A stretch of DNA of 23,598 nt from Clostridia bacterium (GCA_012515365.1 JAAYYM010000082.1:1-23598); one strand, 5' to 3'. Numbered from the stretch's first letter, positions 1 through 9,022 are shown. Translations and numbers: made by a program. The notes: generated by a model not told the origin, from the letters alone.

Positions 1-231
1 CACTCCATCCAGACTGTCCGGATCACTGGAACAATGATAATATACGATTTCGGCATCATCCTTCTCATAGATTTCACCCATCCTCTTCATAAATGTACTC
101 TTTCCGACCCCCGGTCCACCTTTAATATAGTACATATGTGTACAATTTTTCATGTAAACGATATCACCAAAGTAATTAGTAAATCCATCCGCTGTATTAG
201 CACCCGCAAAAAAATGAGCTGATTTTAACAT
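1..231 (-). CDS. PRK06851-like P-loop ATPase, 3' part missing (runs off the left edge)
   Basis: The first 77 codons of a larger gene are read on the minus strand, starting at 231 and running through position 1. A Walker A motif, GGPGVGKST, lies at residues 38-46. It is followed by the phrase YYHCSSDPDSLDGV, which I recognise from the PRK06851 group of uncharacterised ATPases found in Firmicutes; the N-terminal HFFAGANTADGF also fits that group. The ATG at 231 is preferred because AGGAA lies about 11 bases upstream. An in-frame ATG at 243 would sit directly against the SD. The substrate and role of the family are not established. It lies 84 bases downstream of feoB on the same strand and may be read by readthrough. 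The family is fairly sure, the function unknown. Confidence 0.75.
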   Translation of the reverse strand, partial: MLKSAHFFAGANTADGFTNYFGDIVYMKNCTHMYYIKGGPGVGKSTFMKRMGEIYEKDDAEIVYYHCSSDPDSLDGV

Positions 232-315
232 ATGAACAATCATTCCTGATTCTTTTCTATATCATATGTAACATCAGCCCAATATTCTCATCAAATATGA
301 TTCAAAAATTGATTT

Positions 316-2319
316 TTAAAACAGCATTCCAATCTGATAGATCAAACATGCACAAACCCAGGCAATCACACACTGCATCAAGACCACAAAAGCGGTCTTC
401 TTCCATGAGGCAAGCTCACGTCTGATGGTTGCAATGGCTGCTATGCACGGCGTATACAGTAAGGTGAACACTAAAAAACTAACCGCTGACAACGGAGTGA
501 ACATCGTACCCAGTGATGTGCTGAGTCCATCCATGGTCGTTTCGCATAATACACTCATCGTACTGACTACAGCTTCTTTTGCCGTCAGCCCGGCGATAAC
601 AGAGGTAACGATACGCCAATCCGCCAGTCCGAGTGGCGCAAAAACAGGTGTGATCAACTGTCCGATAGCCGCAAGCAGGCTGTTGGTACTATCTGTCACG
701 TAATTCAGTCTCGTATCAAAAGCTTCTAAAAACCAAATTACGATCGTTGCAATAAAGATAACAGTAAATGCTTTCATAAGAAAGTCCTTTGCCTTATCCC
801 ACATCAGCATGCCGACACTCTTTAAAGAGGGCAGTCTGTAGTTAGGAAGCTCCATGACAAAAGGAACCAGGTTTCCGGTAAACGTTGTGCGATTAAGAAT
901 CAATGCCACAATGACACCGATTAGCATTCCAAAAAGATAGATGCCTGTCATGACCAGTGCTGATGTCTTTGGAAAGAATGCTGCACAGAACACCGCATAA
1001 ATCGGTATTTTGGCAGAACAGCTCATAAAAGGAGTCAACAAAATCGTCATTTTACGGTCACGCTCAGATGACAATGTTCTAGTCGCCATGATCGCCGGGA
1101 CAGAACATCCAAAGCCTATGATCATCGGTACAAAGCTGCGTCCCGATAAACCAATTTTACGTAACAGCTTATCCATAACAAATGCCACACGTGCCATGTA
1201 ACCTGTATCCTCGAGAATAGACAGAAAGAAAAATAACACTACAATGATCGGCAGGAAAGAAAGGACACTTCCAACACCCTGAAAAATACCATCAATTATC
1301 AAGCTATGTACCACAGGGTTGATACCGTATACACGCAGACCATAATCACATACCTGCGTTAGTGCATCGATCCCCATAGACAGCAAATCCGATAAGAAAA
1401 TACCGATCACACCAAATGTCAGCCAAAATACCAGCAACATAATGATGACAAACAAAGGCAGCGCCAGATATTTATTCGTCAGCACATTATCAATCTTTAC
1501 ACTACGTTTATGCTCCCTGCTCTCATGACATTTAACAACAGCCTTATTGCAAACGCCCTCGATGAAGCTGTATCTCATATCAGCAAGAGCTGCATTTCGA
1601 TCCATTTCATAATCTGTCTCCATTTCAGTCACAGTATGCTCAATCGTATCTAATTCGTTTTGTACAAGCTCCAGTCTGGATGCAAATTCCACATCTCCCT
1701 CGATCAGCTTTGTAGCTGCAAAACGCGCTGATACGCCTACCGCCTGTGCATGATCTTCGATCAGATGCGAGACAGCATGAATGCATCTGTGTACAGGTCC
1801 CGGCTGGCAGAAATCCATGATAGATGGAAAGATTTTCTTCTTAGAAACCAGAACAATCTGATCCACCAATTCAGAAATACCCTCGTTTTTCACCGCACTG
1901 ATTGGAACAACCGGAACACCCAATGCTTCTGACATCATAGCGATATCAATCGTTCCACCATTGCCACGCACCTCATCCATCATATTCAGAGCTATCACCA
2001 TCGGAATGTGCAGTTCAAGTAATTGCAGCGTCAGATACAGGTTACGCTCGATATTAGTCGCATCCAGGATATTTATGATTCCATCTGGTTTCTCATTCAG
2101 GATAAAATCCTTCGTTACGATTTCCTCCGTTGAATAAGGTCTGATCGAATAAATACCGGGCAAATCAACGACTGAACAGTCTTTTGCCAGACGTATTTCT
2201 CCCATCTTCTGATCGACCGTCACCCCGGGAAAATTCCCAACATGCTGATTTGATCCTGTCAGCACATTAAACAACGTTGTTTTACCACAGTTCTGATTAC
2301 CTACTAAGGCAAAAATCAT
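316..2319 (-). CDS. feoB: Ferrous iron transport protein B (FeoB)
   Basis: This is the GTP-dependent Fe2+ importer of the cytoplasmic membrane, 667 aa. The N-terminal G domain shows G1 as GNQNCGKTT (residues 7-15), G3 as DLPG (52-55) and G4 as NMMD (112-115). The NQNCGKTTLFN form of G1 is typical of clostridial FeoB. A helical spacer follows, then a membrane domain with the conserved GCSVPAIMATR and SCSAKIP segments that form the Gate regions. It is somewhat shorter than E. coli FeoB (773 aa), as in other Firmicutes. Its ATG overlaps the feoA stop by 4 bases (ATGA), so the two are translationally coupled. No feoC is visible downstream. Identification is secure. Confidence 0.97.
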   Translation of the reverse strand: MIFALVGNQNCGKTTLFNVLTGSNQHVGNFPGVTVDQKMGEIRLAKDCSVVDLPGIYSIRPYSTEEIVTKDFILNEKPDGIINILDATNIERNLYLTLQLLELHIPMVIALNMMDEVRGNGGTIDIAMMSEALGVPVVPISAVKNEGISELVDQIVLVSKKKIFPSIMDFCQPGPVHRCIHAVSHLIEDHAQAVGVSARFAATKLIEGDVEFASRLELVQNELDTIEHTVTEMETDYEMDRNAALADMRYSFIEGVCNKAVVKCHESREHKRSVKIDNVLTNKYLALPLFVIIMLLVFWLTFGVIGIFLSDLLSMGIDALTQVCDYGLRVYGINPVVHSLIIDGIFQGVGSVLSFLPIIVVLFFFLSILEDTGYMARVAFVMDKLLRKIGLSGRSFVPMIIGFGCSVPAIMATRTLSSERDRKMTILLTPFMSCSAKIPIYAVFCAAFFPKTSALVMTGIYLFGMLIGVIVALILNRTTFTGNLVPFVMELPNYRLPSLKSVGMLMWDKAKDFLMKAFTVIFIATIVIWFLEAFDTRLNYVTDSTNSLLAAIGQLITPVFAPLGLADWRIVTSVIAGLTAKEAVVSTMSVLCETTMDGLSTSLGTMFTPLSAVSFLVFTLLYTPCIAAIATIRRELASWKKTAFVVLMQCVIAWVCACLIYQIGMLF

Positions 2320-2549
2320 GACTCTTTCACCTCCGTCACTTCGATCATTTTCGCATCAGCAACACGTATCGTCAGTTCATAACCTCTGATCTGGATTTCG
2401 ATCGGATCTCCAAGAGGTGCAATTTTTTGTACCGTCACTTTTGTTTTCGGTATAATCCCCATATCCAATAAACGAAGGCGAAGAGGTCCCTCTCCGCCTA
2501 CCGCAGTAATAATTCCACTTTTTCCAACAGAAATATCATTCAATGTCAT
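2316..2549 (-). CDS. feoA: Ferrous iron transport protein A (FeoA)
   Basis: This is a 77-aa SH3-like cytoplasmic protein of the FeoA family, thought to bind or tune FeoB. The sequence shows the family features: an N-terminal MTLNDISVGKSG, a central LRLRLLDMGIIPKTKV, and a C-terminal GYELTIRVADA strand. The reading frame is open upstream to 2603, but I chose the ATG at 2549. It has AGGAA about 6 bases ahead, FeoA proteins normally begin near this point, and the strong promoter at 2582-2610 would lie inside the longer version. It overlaps feoB by 4 bases. An iron-responsive regulator is expected but not identified here. Confidence 0.93.
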   Translation of the reverse strand: MTLNDISVGKSGIITAVGGEGPLRLRLLDMGIIPKTKVTVQKIAPLGDPIEIQIRGYELTIRVADAKMIEVTEVKES

Positions 2550-2581
2550 ACCAGTTCCTGCTTTCCTCATAGTCTGATAAA

Positions 2582-2610
2582 ATGATACTTCACATGTAAT
2601 CACTTGTCAA
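2582..2610 (-). promoter_or_regulatory. Promoter of feoAB
   Basis: Read on the minus strand, TTGACA (2605-2610) is followed by a 17-base spacer and TATCAT (2582-2587). This is a near-consensus sigma-A promoter about 33 bases ahead of the feoA start. Immediately upstream is a small dyad, AAGTT-ttgcct-AACTT (2612-2627), which could be a regulator site. Confidence 0.75.
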
Positions 2611-2611
2611 T

Positions 2612-2627
2612 AAGTTTTGCCTAACTT
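2612..2627. promoter_or_regulatory. Possible operator upstream of feoAB
   Basis: A 16-base inverted repeat with 5-base arms (AAGTT/AACTT) abuts the -35 box of feoAB. On the minus strand it reads AGTTAGGCAAAACTT, whose TTAGG half resembles DtxR-family metal-regulator half-sites. The match is weak and the position upstream of -35 is not the usual repressor position, so this is only a candidate. Confidence 0.3.
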
Positions 2628-2651
2628 GCATTTCAATGCCTCACTCACCTT

Positions 2652-4274
2652 CTAATGTGAAATGCATAGCTCTCGTTCCAGCACTTTTCTGACAGCGCCT
2701 GTTTCTCTGGTCATTTCATAAAAAAGATGCTCCACCTTTTCTCCCATACCAACCTTGAAAAGATCAACTGCAAAAATCTCCTCATTTTCCAAAATCGGCT
2801 TCACAGTTTCATGCACTGAAAAATCCTCTCCCAGCCTAACATCTGCCAGATAAGGACAGACAACCAAGAGCATCGGATCAGGGCTTAGTGTAAACGAATT
2901 ACCTTGATCATCAACTGCCATCAGATAACGTAGCCATGCTGCAAACACCAACGGAATAAATTTAAGATCAGACACCTTAAGATGATCAGAGAGCTGATAA
3001 GCCTTGATTGTCTCACCAAACCGGATTGCCAGCTTCTGTGACGTATCAGTTGCAATACGCTGTGGTGTATCCGGCATAAATGGGTTTGGAATTCTGGTCT
3101 GCAAAACTTCATCAATAAAGCGACGAGGCTCTATGATTTTCGGATCAGTGACTACCAAAAGTCCCTCATCATATCCGATTTTTTCAACAAGTGCTTTCAA
3201 TGCCGGATCCTTCATTTCTTTTGAAATCAGATCATAACCAAGCAGACATCCAAACACTGCCAGTGCTGTATGTAACGGATTCAGGCAGGTACACACCTTC
3301 ATTCGTTCTACCCGTTCCACCGTTTCTCGGTCTGTAAGCATAAGTCCGCCTGCCTCTAACTTCGGTCGTCCATTCGGAAACAGATCTTCGATGACCAGAT
3401 ATTCACATTCTTCAGCATTAACAAATGGAGCCACATAAGTATTCTTTGATGTAACAATAGGTAAAAGCGCTTCGACCTGATCCTGCTGCAAGCGTTTACA
3501 TACAGAGTCATCCGGTCTCGGTGTGATCTTGTCGATCATGGTAAATGGAAAACTCACCATGGATGGATCATTTACATAGTCAAGAAACTCCTTCTCTACC
3601 TGACCATTCTCTACCCATGCCTTTGCAAATCCAAAGATAGCCTGATAAAGCTTCTCTCCGTTGTGAGAACAGTTATCCATGCTGACCATAGCGATCGGCT
3701 TTTTGCCGGCACTGTATCGTTCAAATAAAAGTGACGCAACTTTTCCTATATAACTAACTGCATGCTGCGGACCTTTAGCAAAATCAGACTTAATCTGATC
3801 AAGAATTTCTCCTTTTCCATCGATGAGACTGTAACCCTTTTCCGTGATTGTAAAAGTTGCCATCTGAAGAGAATCTGCTCGAAAAATTTCTCTCAAACGA
3901 TCAAATTCCTCTTTTGATTCGCGATCAAGACACAATGATTCAGCAATGCTTCCGATCACTGTCTTTTGTATCTGTCCGTCAGCCTTAAGTGTCACCAGGA
4001 CAGACAGATTATCATGTGGTGCATACATCTTCTGAATAATTTCATAATCATAGCCCTCAGTTACAATCAGTCCACGATTCAATACACCTTTGTTTAACAG
4101 CTTCTGTACTACATTTGCCTGAAATGCACGAAAAATATTACCGGCACCAAAATGAATCCAAAATGGCTCCTCCTTTGTCTGTTTGATCATCACATCCAAA
4201 TCATACTCCGGAAGTTCATACCCCTTTTTCGTCCACGCCTCTCTATCTGCAAGTCCTGCTCTGTCCAGTACCAT
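2652..4274 (-). CDS. Mannitol dehydrogenase family oxidoreductase (fructuronate reductase-like)
   Basis: A 540-aa member of the polyol-specific long-chain dehydrogenase family, which interconverts sugar acids or ketoses and polyols with NAD(P)(H). The N-terminal Rossmann glycine motif is HFGAGNIFRAF (residues 41-51). The family signature SMDNCSHNG lies at 198-206. The active-site block KVCTCLNPLH (326-335) keeps the Lys, Asn and His expected of the catalytic centre. The ATG at 4274 is used rather than an upstream in-frame ATG at 4313 because AAGGAGAG sits just before it. No other uronate or mannitol pathway gene is adjacent, so the substrate cannot be fixed: fructuronate, tagaturonate and mannitol are all possible. 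A structured leader precedes it (4315-4361). Confidence 0.85.
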   Translation of the reverse strand: MVLDRAGLADREAWTKKGYELPEYDLDVMIKQTKEEPFWIHFGAGNIFRAFQANVVQKLLNKGVLNRGLIVTEGYDYEIIQKMYAPHDNLSVLVTLKADGQIQKTVIGSIAESLCLDRESKEEFDRLREIFRADSLQMATFTITEKGYSLIDGKGEILDQIKSDFAKGPQHAVSYIGKVASLLFERYSAGKKPIAMVSMDNCSHNGEKLYQAIFGFAKAWVENGQVEKEFLDYVNDPSMVSFPFTMIDKITPRPDDSVCKRLQQDQVEALLPIVTSKNTYVAPFVNAEECEYLVIEDLFPNGRPKLEAGGLMLTDRETVERVERMKVCTCLNPLHTALAVFGCLLGYDLISKEMKDPALKALVEKIGYDEGLLVVTDPKIIEPRRFIDEVLQTRIPNPFMPDTPQRIATDTSQKLAIRFGETIKAYQLSDHLKVSDLKFIPLVFAAWLRYLMAVDDQGNSFTLSPDPMLLVVCPYLADVRLGEDFSVHETVKPILENEEIFAVDLFKVGMGEKVEHLFYEMTRETGAVRKVLERELCISH

Positions 4275-4314
4275 ATTTTTCTCTCCTTCATTCCTTATTT
4301 TGATCACAGCCAAT

Positions 4315-4361
4315 TGCGAAACTCATAATCTTAAGATGAGATTTCATGAAACCATTTCGCA
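4315..4361 (-). promoter_or_regulatory. Structured 5' leader of the dehydrogenase gene
   Basis: The 40-90 bases ahead of the dehydrogenase start hold nested complementarity. An outer stem pairs TGCGAAA (4315-4321) with TTTCGCA (4355-4361). Inside are CTCAT/ATGAG (4322-4326 and 4336-4340) and the palindrome TTTCATGAAA (4342-4351). A weak TATGAT -10 candidate lies at 4380-4385, so the structure would be in the mRNA leader. It matches no riboswitch class I can name. Alternatively the elements are DNA operator sites. Confidence 0.35.
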
Positions 4362-4492
4362 GTTACCTGTATTTTTATCATCATATCGAATTTGCACAAA
4401 ACAAGGAATTGCAATCGTTGTTGTTTACATTGCAAAACTTGCGCTCATGATATGCTCCATTGAAATACTGACAGCTTTTATAACGCCACACG

Positions 4493-5254
4493 TTACTGAT
4501 AAGAAGTCTCCTCCAGTACAGCATTCATCGCTTCCAGCTTTTCCTCAGCCTGATAGATCAACTCGCTGCATTCATAGAGCATTGCTGTAAAATCAATTCC
4601 CTCACCTTTATTGACAGCCTTATACTTGATGTCATGCTCAAGACTTGCCCAAAGATCCATAGCCTGTGTACGTATCTGCAGTTCCACCGGAACCATCTGC
4701 TTTTTATTCATAAAATAAACCGGAACACGAATAATCATATGTAAACTACGATATCCATTTCGTTTTGGACGCTCTATGTAATCCTTGATATCCATGATAC
4801 GCAGATCATCCTGCGCCATAATTCGGTCTCTGATCATGTAAACATCCTTGATGTACGGACAAATCACACGCACCCCTGCAATGTCATAGATATTATTGCA
4901 GGCAGCACTCAGAGTCAGATTGTAGTCCTTCTTTTCCAGCTTTCCAAGAATACTGGATACGGACTTAAGTCTCGTGTCAATATGGTGGATCGGACAGCGT
5001 ATGTTCCGAAAACTAAATTCATCTTTAATAATGTTGATTCTGGAGGTCATCGCATTCATTGCTGCATTATACATACATAAGATCGGCTCCATAGTCTGTA
5101 GGAACTGTTCACTGATGTCAGCAATTTTCTTCATGCTGTCCTCTTCATCATAGAAAAAAGGAACCAGTTCATTAACAACGACTGTCTCGCTGATTAACAC
5201 TGCTTCCTCTTTTCTTTGTTCTTTTGCCTTCTCTTTGCTTAGATGTTTTTTCAT
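4493..5254 (-). CDS. Small alarmone synthetase, RelQ/YjbM-type GTP pyrophosphokinase
   Basis: A 253-aa cytoplasmic (p)ppGpp synthetase of the RelA_SpoT domain family, lacking the HD hydrolase, TGS and ACT domains of long RSH proteins. The synthetase core is recognisable: RLKSVSSILGKL (95-106), DIAGVRVICPY (124-134), RPKRNGYRSLH (162-172), VELQIRT (190-196) and WASLEHDIKYK (202-212). These hold the expected ATP/GTP-binding and catalytic residues. It transfers pyrophosphate from ATP to GDP or GTP. The N-terminus has a Lys/Glu-rich extension of roughly 40 residues beyond the compact RelQ form. The ATG at 5254 has GGAGTG upstream and is preferred to the in-frame ATG at 5296. It is a single gene between unrelated neighbours. 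Confidence 0.92.
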   Translation of the reverse strand: MKKHLSKEKAKEQRKEEAVLISETVVVNELVPFFYDEEDSMKKIADISEQFLQTMEPILCMYNAAMNAMTSRINIIKDEFSFRNIRCPIHHIDTRLKSVSSILGKLEKKDYNLTLSAACNNIYDIAGVRVICPYIKDVYMIRDRIMAQDDLRIMDIKDYIERPKRNGYRSLHMIIRVPVYFMNKKQMVPVELQIRTQAMDLWASLEHDIKYKAVNKGEGIDFTAMLYECSELIYQAEEKLEAMNAVLEETSYQ

Positions 5255-5342
5255 TGATAACACTCCATTTTGTTTGTTATAAATACATTTTAACATAGGA
5301 GCGTGAATTTTTATTTAACAACTCATAAAAATTTGATAAAAT

Positions 5343-7271
5343 TTATGAATTAATTACTAATCCTGTATATAATTGATAATATTTTCCCTTTTCTGCAATC
5401 AGTTCATCATGCGTACCTCGTTCGATGATCTCTCCCTGCTCGAGTACCATGATGCAATCACTGTTTTTAACCGTTGAAAGTCTGTGTGCAATGACAAATG
5501 TGGTCCTTCCCTTCATCAGACGATCTGTACCAGACTGTACGATTTTTTCTGTACGTGTATCAATGGAGCTGGTCGCTTCATCAAGGATCAATACCGGCGG
5601 ATCTGCGATTGCTGCTCTGGCAATTGCCAAAAGCTGGCGCTGTCCTTGGCTCAGATTAGAACCATCCCCCTTAAGCTTTGTATTATAACCATCTGAAAGC
5701 TTTCTGATAAAGCTGTCTGCATTTGCAAGACGTGCTGCCGCTATGACCTCTTCATCTGTTGCATTTAAGTTTCCATAACGGATATTTTCCATAACAGTAC
5801 CCGTAAACAAATGCGTATCCTGAAGTACGATTCCAAGAGAATGACGCAGATCATCTTTTTTGATCTTATTAATATTAATGCCATCATAACGGATCTTTCC
5901 ATCCTGAATATCATAGAAACGGTTGATCAAATTCGTAATGGTTGTTTTTCCGGCTCCTGTCGATCCAACGAATGCAATCTTCTGTCCAGGTGTCGCAAAC
6001 ATTTTGATGTTTCGCAGTACGAGTTTATCATCCGTATATCCAAAGTCTACATCATTAAATTCCACATCGCCTTTTAACTCTACGTAAGTCGTAGTCTGCT
6101 CTGTCTTATGATAATGCTTCCATGCCCAGATTCCTGTACGTTCCTCTGTCTCGACCAGTTCACCGTTTTCCTTCTTGGCATTTACCAATGTCACATAGCC
6201 ATCATCAAGTTCCGGTGTTTCATCTAACAATTTAAAGACACGATCAGCTCCTGCCAGTGCCATAACAATACTGTTCAGCTGCATGCTGACCTGATTGATC
6301 GGCATACTAAAGCTCTTATTATAGGTTAGAAAGCTGGCAAGTTTACCAAGTGTGAATCCGCCAAAGCCACCAATCGCAAGTGTTCCGCCCACAATAGCAC
6401 AAAGCACATAACTGATATTTCCAATCTGTGCATTGACAGGCATCAGGATGTTAGCAAATTTATTTGCCTGATCGGCACTGTGAAAAAGCTTCTGATTCAA
6501 TTGATCAAACTGCTCAATACTCTCTTCCTCATGGCAGAATACTTTTACTACCTTCTGCCCTTCCATCATCTCTTCAATATAACCGTTCAGTGTTCCTATA
6601 TCCGTCTGCTGTGCCTTAAAGTATTTACCTGATCTACCGGCCAGTTTTGCTGTTGAAAACAGTGTAACCCCTACCATGACCAGCGTAACTGCCGTAAGTG
6701 GAATACTTAATAAAATCATACTGATAAAAACACTGACGATCGAGATCGCACTGGATAAAAGCTGCGGAATACTCTGGCTGATCATCTGTCTGAGTGTATC
6801 GACATCGTTTGTGTACATAGACATAATGTCGCCATGTGCATGTGTATCAAAATATTTGATTGGAAGACTTTCCATATGAGTAAACATCTCATCACGCAGA
6901 CGTTTTAATATTCCCTGACTGACATTGACCATTACCCGTGCCTGTACATAGGCGGCAAGCGCGCCACACAGATAAAATCCACCTATCTTTATGAGCGCTA
7001 CTGCAAGTCCACTAAAATCAGGATTTTCAGACTTTAGCAACGGCAAAATATAACCATCAATTAGTGTCTGCATAAACCAGGTTCCTCTAACGCTGGCGAG
7101 CACGTTGACAATAATGGCAATGACTACGATTACACAATGTACTGCGTAATATTTCATGATATACCCTAACAGACGTTTAAGGATTGCTCCGGGATTTTCT
7201 ACGTGAGGCTTCATTCCGCGCATATTATGTCTCATCGGACCTTTGGGAACTCTTTGATTCTGCTCTGCCAT
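5343..7271 (-). CDS. ABC exporter half-transporter, catalytic subunit of a heterodimer (YheH/LmrD/BmrD-like)
   Basis: A 642-aa membrane ATPase with an N-terminal six-helix exporter domain (about 35-340) and a C-terminal nucleotide-binding domain. Walker A is GSTGAGKT (436-443), Q-loop Q484, Walker B ILDE with catalytic E565, and H-loop H596. The signature is LSQGQ (540-544) rather than LSGGQ. In heterodimeric exporters that substitution sits in the degenerate ATP site, completed by the partner's Walker motifs, so this subunit carries the working catalytic Glu/His. A charged linker of about 50 residues (355-400) joins the two domains. The start overlaps the partner's stop by one base (TAATG). 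Such pairs commonly export drugs or lipophilic compounds; the substrate here is unknown. Confidence 0.93.
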   Translation of the reverse strand: MAEQNQRVPKGPMRHNMRGMKPHVENPGAILKRLLGYIMKYYAVHCVIVVIAIIVNVLASVRGTWFMQTLIDGYILPLLKSENPDFSGLAVALIKIGGFYLCGALAAYVQARVMVNVSQGILKRLRDEMFTHMESLPIKYFDTHAHGDIMSMYTNDVDTLRQMISQSIPQLLSSAISIVSVFISMILLSIPLTAVTLVMVGVTLFSTAKLAGRSGKYFKAQQTDIGTLNGYIEEMMEGQKVVKVFCHEEESIEQFDQLNQKLFHSADQANKFANILMPVNAQIGNISYVLCAIVGGTLAIGGFGGFTLGKLASFLTYNKSFSMPINQVSMQLNSIVMALAGADRVFKLLDETPELDDGYVTLVNAKKENGELVETEERTGIWAWKHYHKTEQTTTYVELKGDVEFNDVDFGYTDDKLVLRNIKMFATPGQKIAFVGSTGAGKTTITNLINRFYDIQDGKIRYDGININKIKKDDLRHSLGIVLQDTHLFTGTVMENIRYGNLNATDEEVIAAARLANADSFIRKLSDGYNTKLKGDGSNLSQGQRQLLAIARAAIADPPVLILDEATSSIDTRTEKIVQSGTDRLMKGRTTFVIAHRLSTVKNSDCIMVLEQGEIIERGTHDELIAEKGKYYQLYTGLVINS

Positions 7272-9022
7272 TATCGCTCACCCCCATTCGAATCGAAGTC
7301 TCCGCTTCCACTAGTCTGAGACTCATAAACATCTCTATAAATATCATTGTTATTTAATAATTCATCATGTGTTCCGATTCCGTTGATCATGCCATCTTCC
7401 AGCACAATGATGCGATCAGCATCCTGCACACTGCTGATGCGTTGTGCGATGATGAGCTTTGTCGTACCACTTAGATAAGTAGAAAGTGCACTTCTGATCT
7501 TTGCATCTGTTGCAGTATCTACCGCACTCGTACTATCATCCAAGATCAGTATTTTCGGTTTTTTCAACAAGGCGCGCGCGATGCAAAGTCTCTGCTTCTG
7601 TCCGCCAGACACATTCGTTCCACCCTGCTCAATGTACGTATTGTAACCATCTTTAAAGCGGTCTATGAATTCATCACAGCACGCCATTCTGCATACTTCC
7701 CTGCACTCTTCTTCAGTTGCATCTTTATTTCCCCAGCGTAGATTTTCTAAGATCGTACCAGAGAATAATTCATTCTTTTGAAGGACAACAGCTACTTCAT
7801 TACGTAGTGTCTCCATGTCGTAGGTCCTGACATCCTTCCCGCCGACCTTGACTGTTCCCTCAGTGACATCGTATAGACGGCTGACCAGATTAATAAAAGA
7901 AGTCTTCGCACTTCCTGTTCCGCCTAGGATACCAATGGTCTCTCCTGCTTTAATCTCAACATTGATGTCAGAAAGCACAGGACGTTCACTGTCTTTATAG
8001 TAACGAAAGGTCACATGATCAAATTTGATGCTTCCATCCTTGATTTCAAAATCAGGATGCTCCGGATTAGACAAATCTGCCTTTTCATTCAGCACCTCTG
8101 TAATACGCTCTGCACTCGCCATACTCATCGTTACCATAACAAAGATCATGGAAAGCATCATTAAACTCATCAATATATTCATGCAGTAAGTCAAAAGACT
8201 CATCATCTGTCCGGTTGTCAATGTGCCACCTACGATCATTTTGGCACCAAGCCAGCTGATTGCCAGGATACAGCCATAAACAGTAATCTGCATAATTGGA
8301 CCATTTAATGCAATAACACTTTCTGCTTTTACAAACATGCGGTAAATATTTTCACTTGCCTTTTTAAACTTCTGGTTCTCATAGTCCTCACGCACATATG
8401 CTTTCACTACACGGATTCCCGAAACATTTTCCTGTACACTGGCATTCAGATCATCATACTTTTTGAATACAACACCAAAATACTTCGACACCTTTCTGAT
8501 CAGCAGAAACATGCATAATCCCAAAAACAAAACTGCTACCACGTAAACACTTGCAAGCTTTGCGTTGATCAAAAATGCCATTGTCATTGCAAATATCAAG
8601 CTTGCCGGTGCTCTTGTACACATTCTAAGTATCATCTGATATGCATTCTGCAGATTGGTTACATCTGTCGTTAATCTCGTAATCAAACCAGATGTACTGA
8701 ATTTATCAATATTTGAAAAGGAAAAAGTCTGAATATTGTCGTACATGGATTTTCTTAAATTTCTGGCAAATCCGGTCGATGCTCTTGCTCCAAATTTTCC
8801 GCCTAACACACCAAACAGCAGACTTAAACAGGCTGTAAGCACCATAAGTCCGCCAACCTTGTAAATATGCTGGATGTCCCCGCCTTCAACCCCTTGATCA
8901 ATGATGGAAGCCATCATTAGTGGAATCAAAGTTTCCAGGATTACTTCCCCTATCATGCACACTGGTGTCAGTATTGATTCTTTCTTGAACTCCTTAATTT
9001 GTGCGCCTAACGTTTTTAACAT
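7271..9022 (-). CDS. ABC exporter half-transporter, degenerate-site subunit (YheI/LmrC/BmrC-like)
   Basis: The first gene of the exporter operon encodes 583 aa, with a six-helix membrane domain (about 15-300) and a C-terminal ATPase domain. Walker A is GGTGSAKT (367-374), the signature VSGGQ (471-475) is canonical, and the Q-loop is Q415. Walker B is ILDD, with Asp496 where the catalytic Glu belongs, and the H-loop His is replaced by Gln527 (IIAQR). These two changes mark it as the non-hydrolysing half of a heterodimer; its VSGGQ completes the active site of the downstream subunit. AGAGG precedes the ATG at 9022. It is transcribed from the strong promoter at 9086-9114. Confidence 0.93.
   Translation of the reverse strand: MLKTLGAQIKEFKKESILTPVCMIGEVILETLIPLMMASIIDQGVEGGDIQHIYKVGGLMVLTACLSLLFGVLGGKFGARASTGFARNLRKSMYDNIQTFSFSNIDKFSTSGLITRLTTDVTNLQNAYQMILRMCTRAPASLIFAMTMAFLINAKLASVYVVAVLFLGLCMFLLIRKVSKYFGVVFKKYDDLNASVQENVSGIRVVKAYVREDYENQKFKKASENIYRMFVKAESVIALNGPIMQITVYGCILAISWLGAKMIVGGTLTTGQMMSLLTYCMNILMSLMMLSMIFVMVTMSMASAERITEVLNEKADLSNPEHPDFEIKDGSIKFDHVTFRYYKDSERPVLSDINVEIKAGETIGILGGTGSAKTSFINLVSRLYDVTEGTVKVGGKDVRTYDMETLRNEVAVVLQKNELFSGTILENLRWGNKDATEEECREVCRMACCDEFIDRFKDGYNTYIEQGGTNVSGGQKQRLCIARALLKKPKILILDDSTSAVDTATDAKIRSALSTYLSGTTKLIIAQRISSVQDADRIIVLEDGMINGIGTHDELLNNNDIYRDVYESQTSGSGDFDSNGGER

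Noticed and set aside
425..703. Plus-strand open frames inside feoB and other large genes
   Set aside because: They are shadows of well-supported minus-strand genes with no ribosome sites or recognisable domains.
2627..2666. Inverted repeat TGCATTTCA/TGAAATGCA around the dehydrogenase stop codon as a terminator
   Set aside because: The loop is long (22 bases) and no T-tract follows on the minus strand; the next bases are the feo operator/promoter region. I do not call it a terminator.
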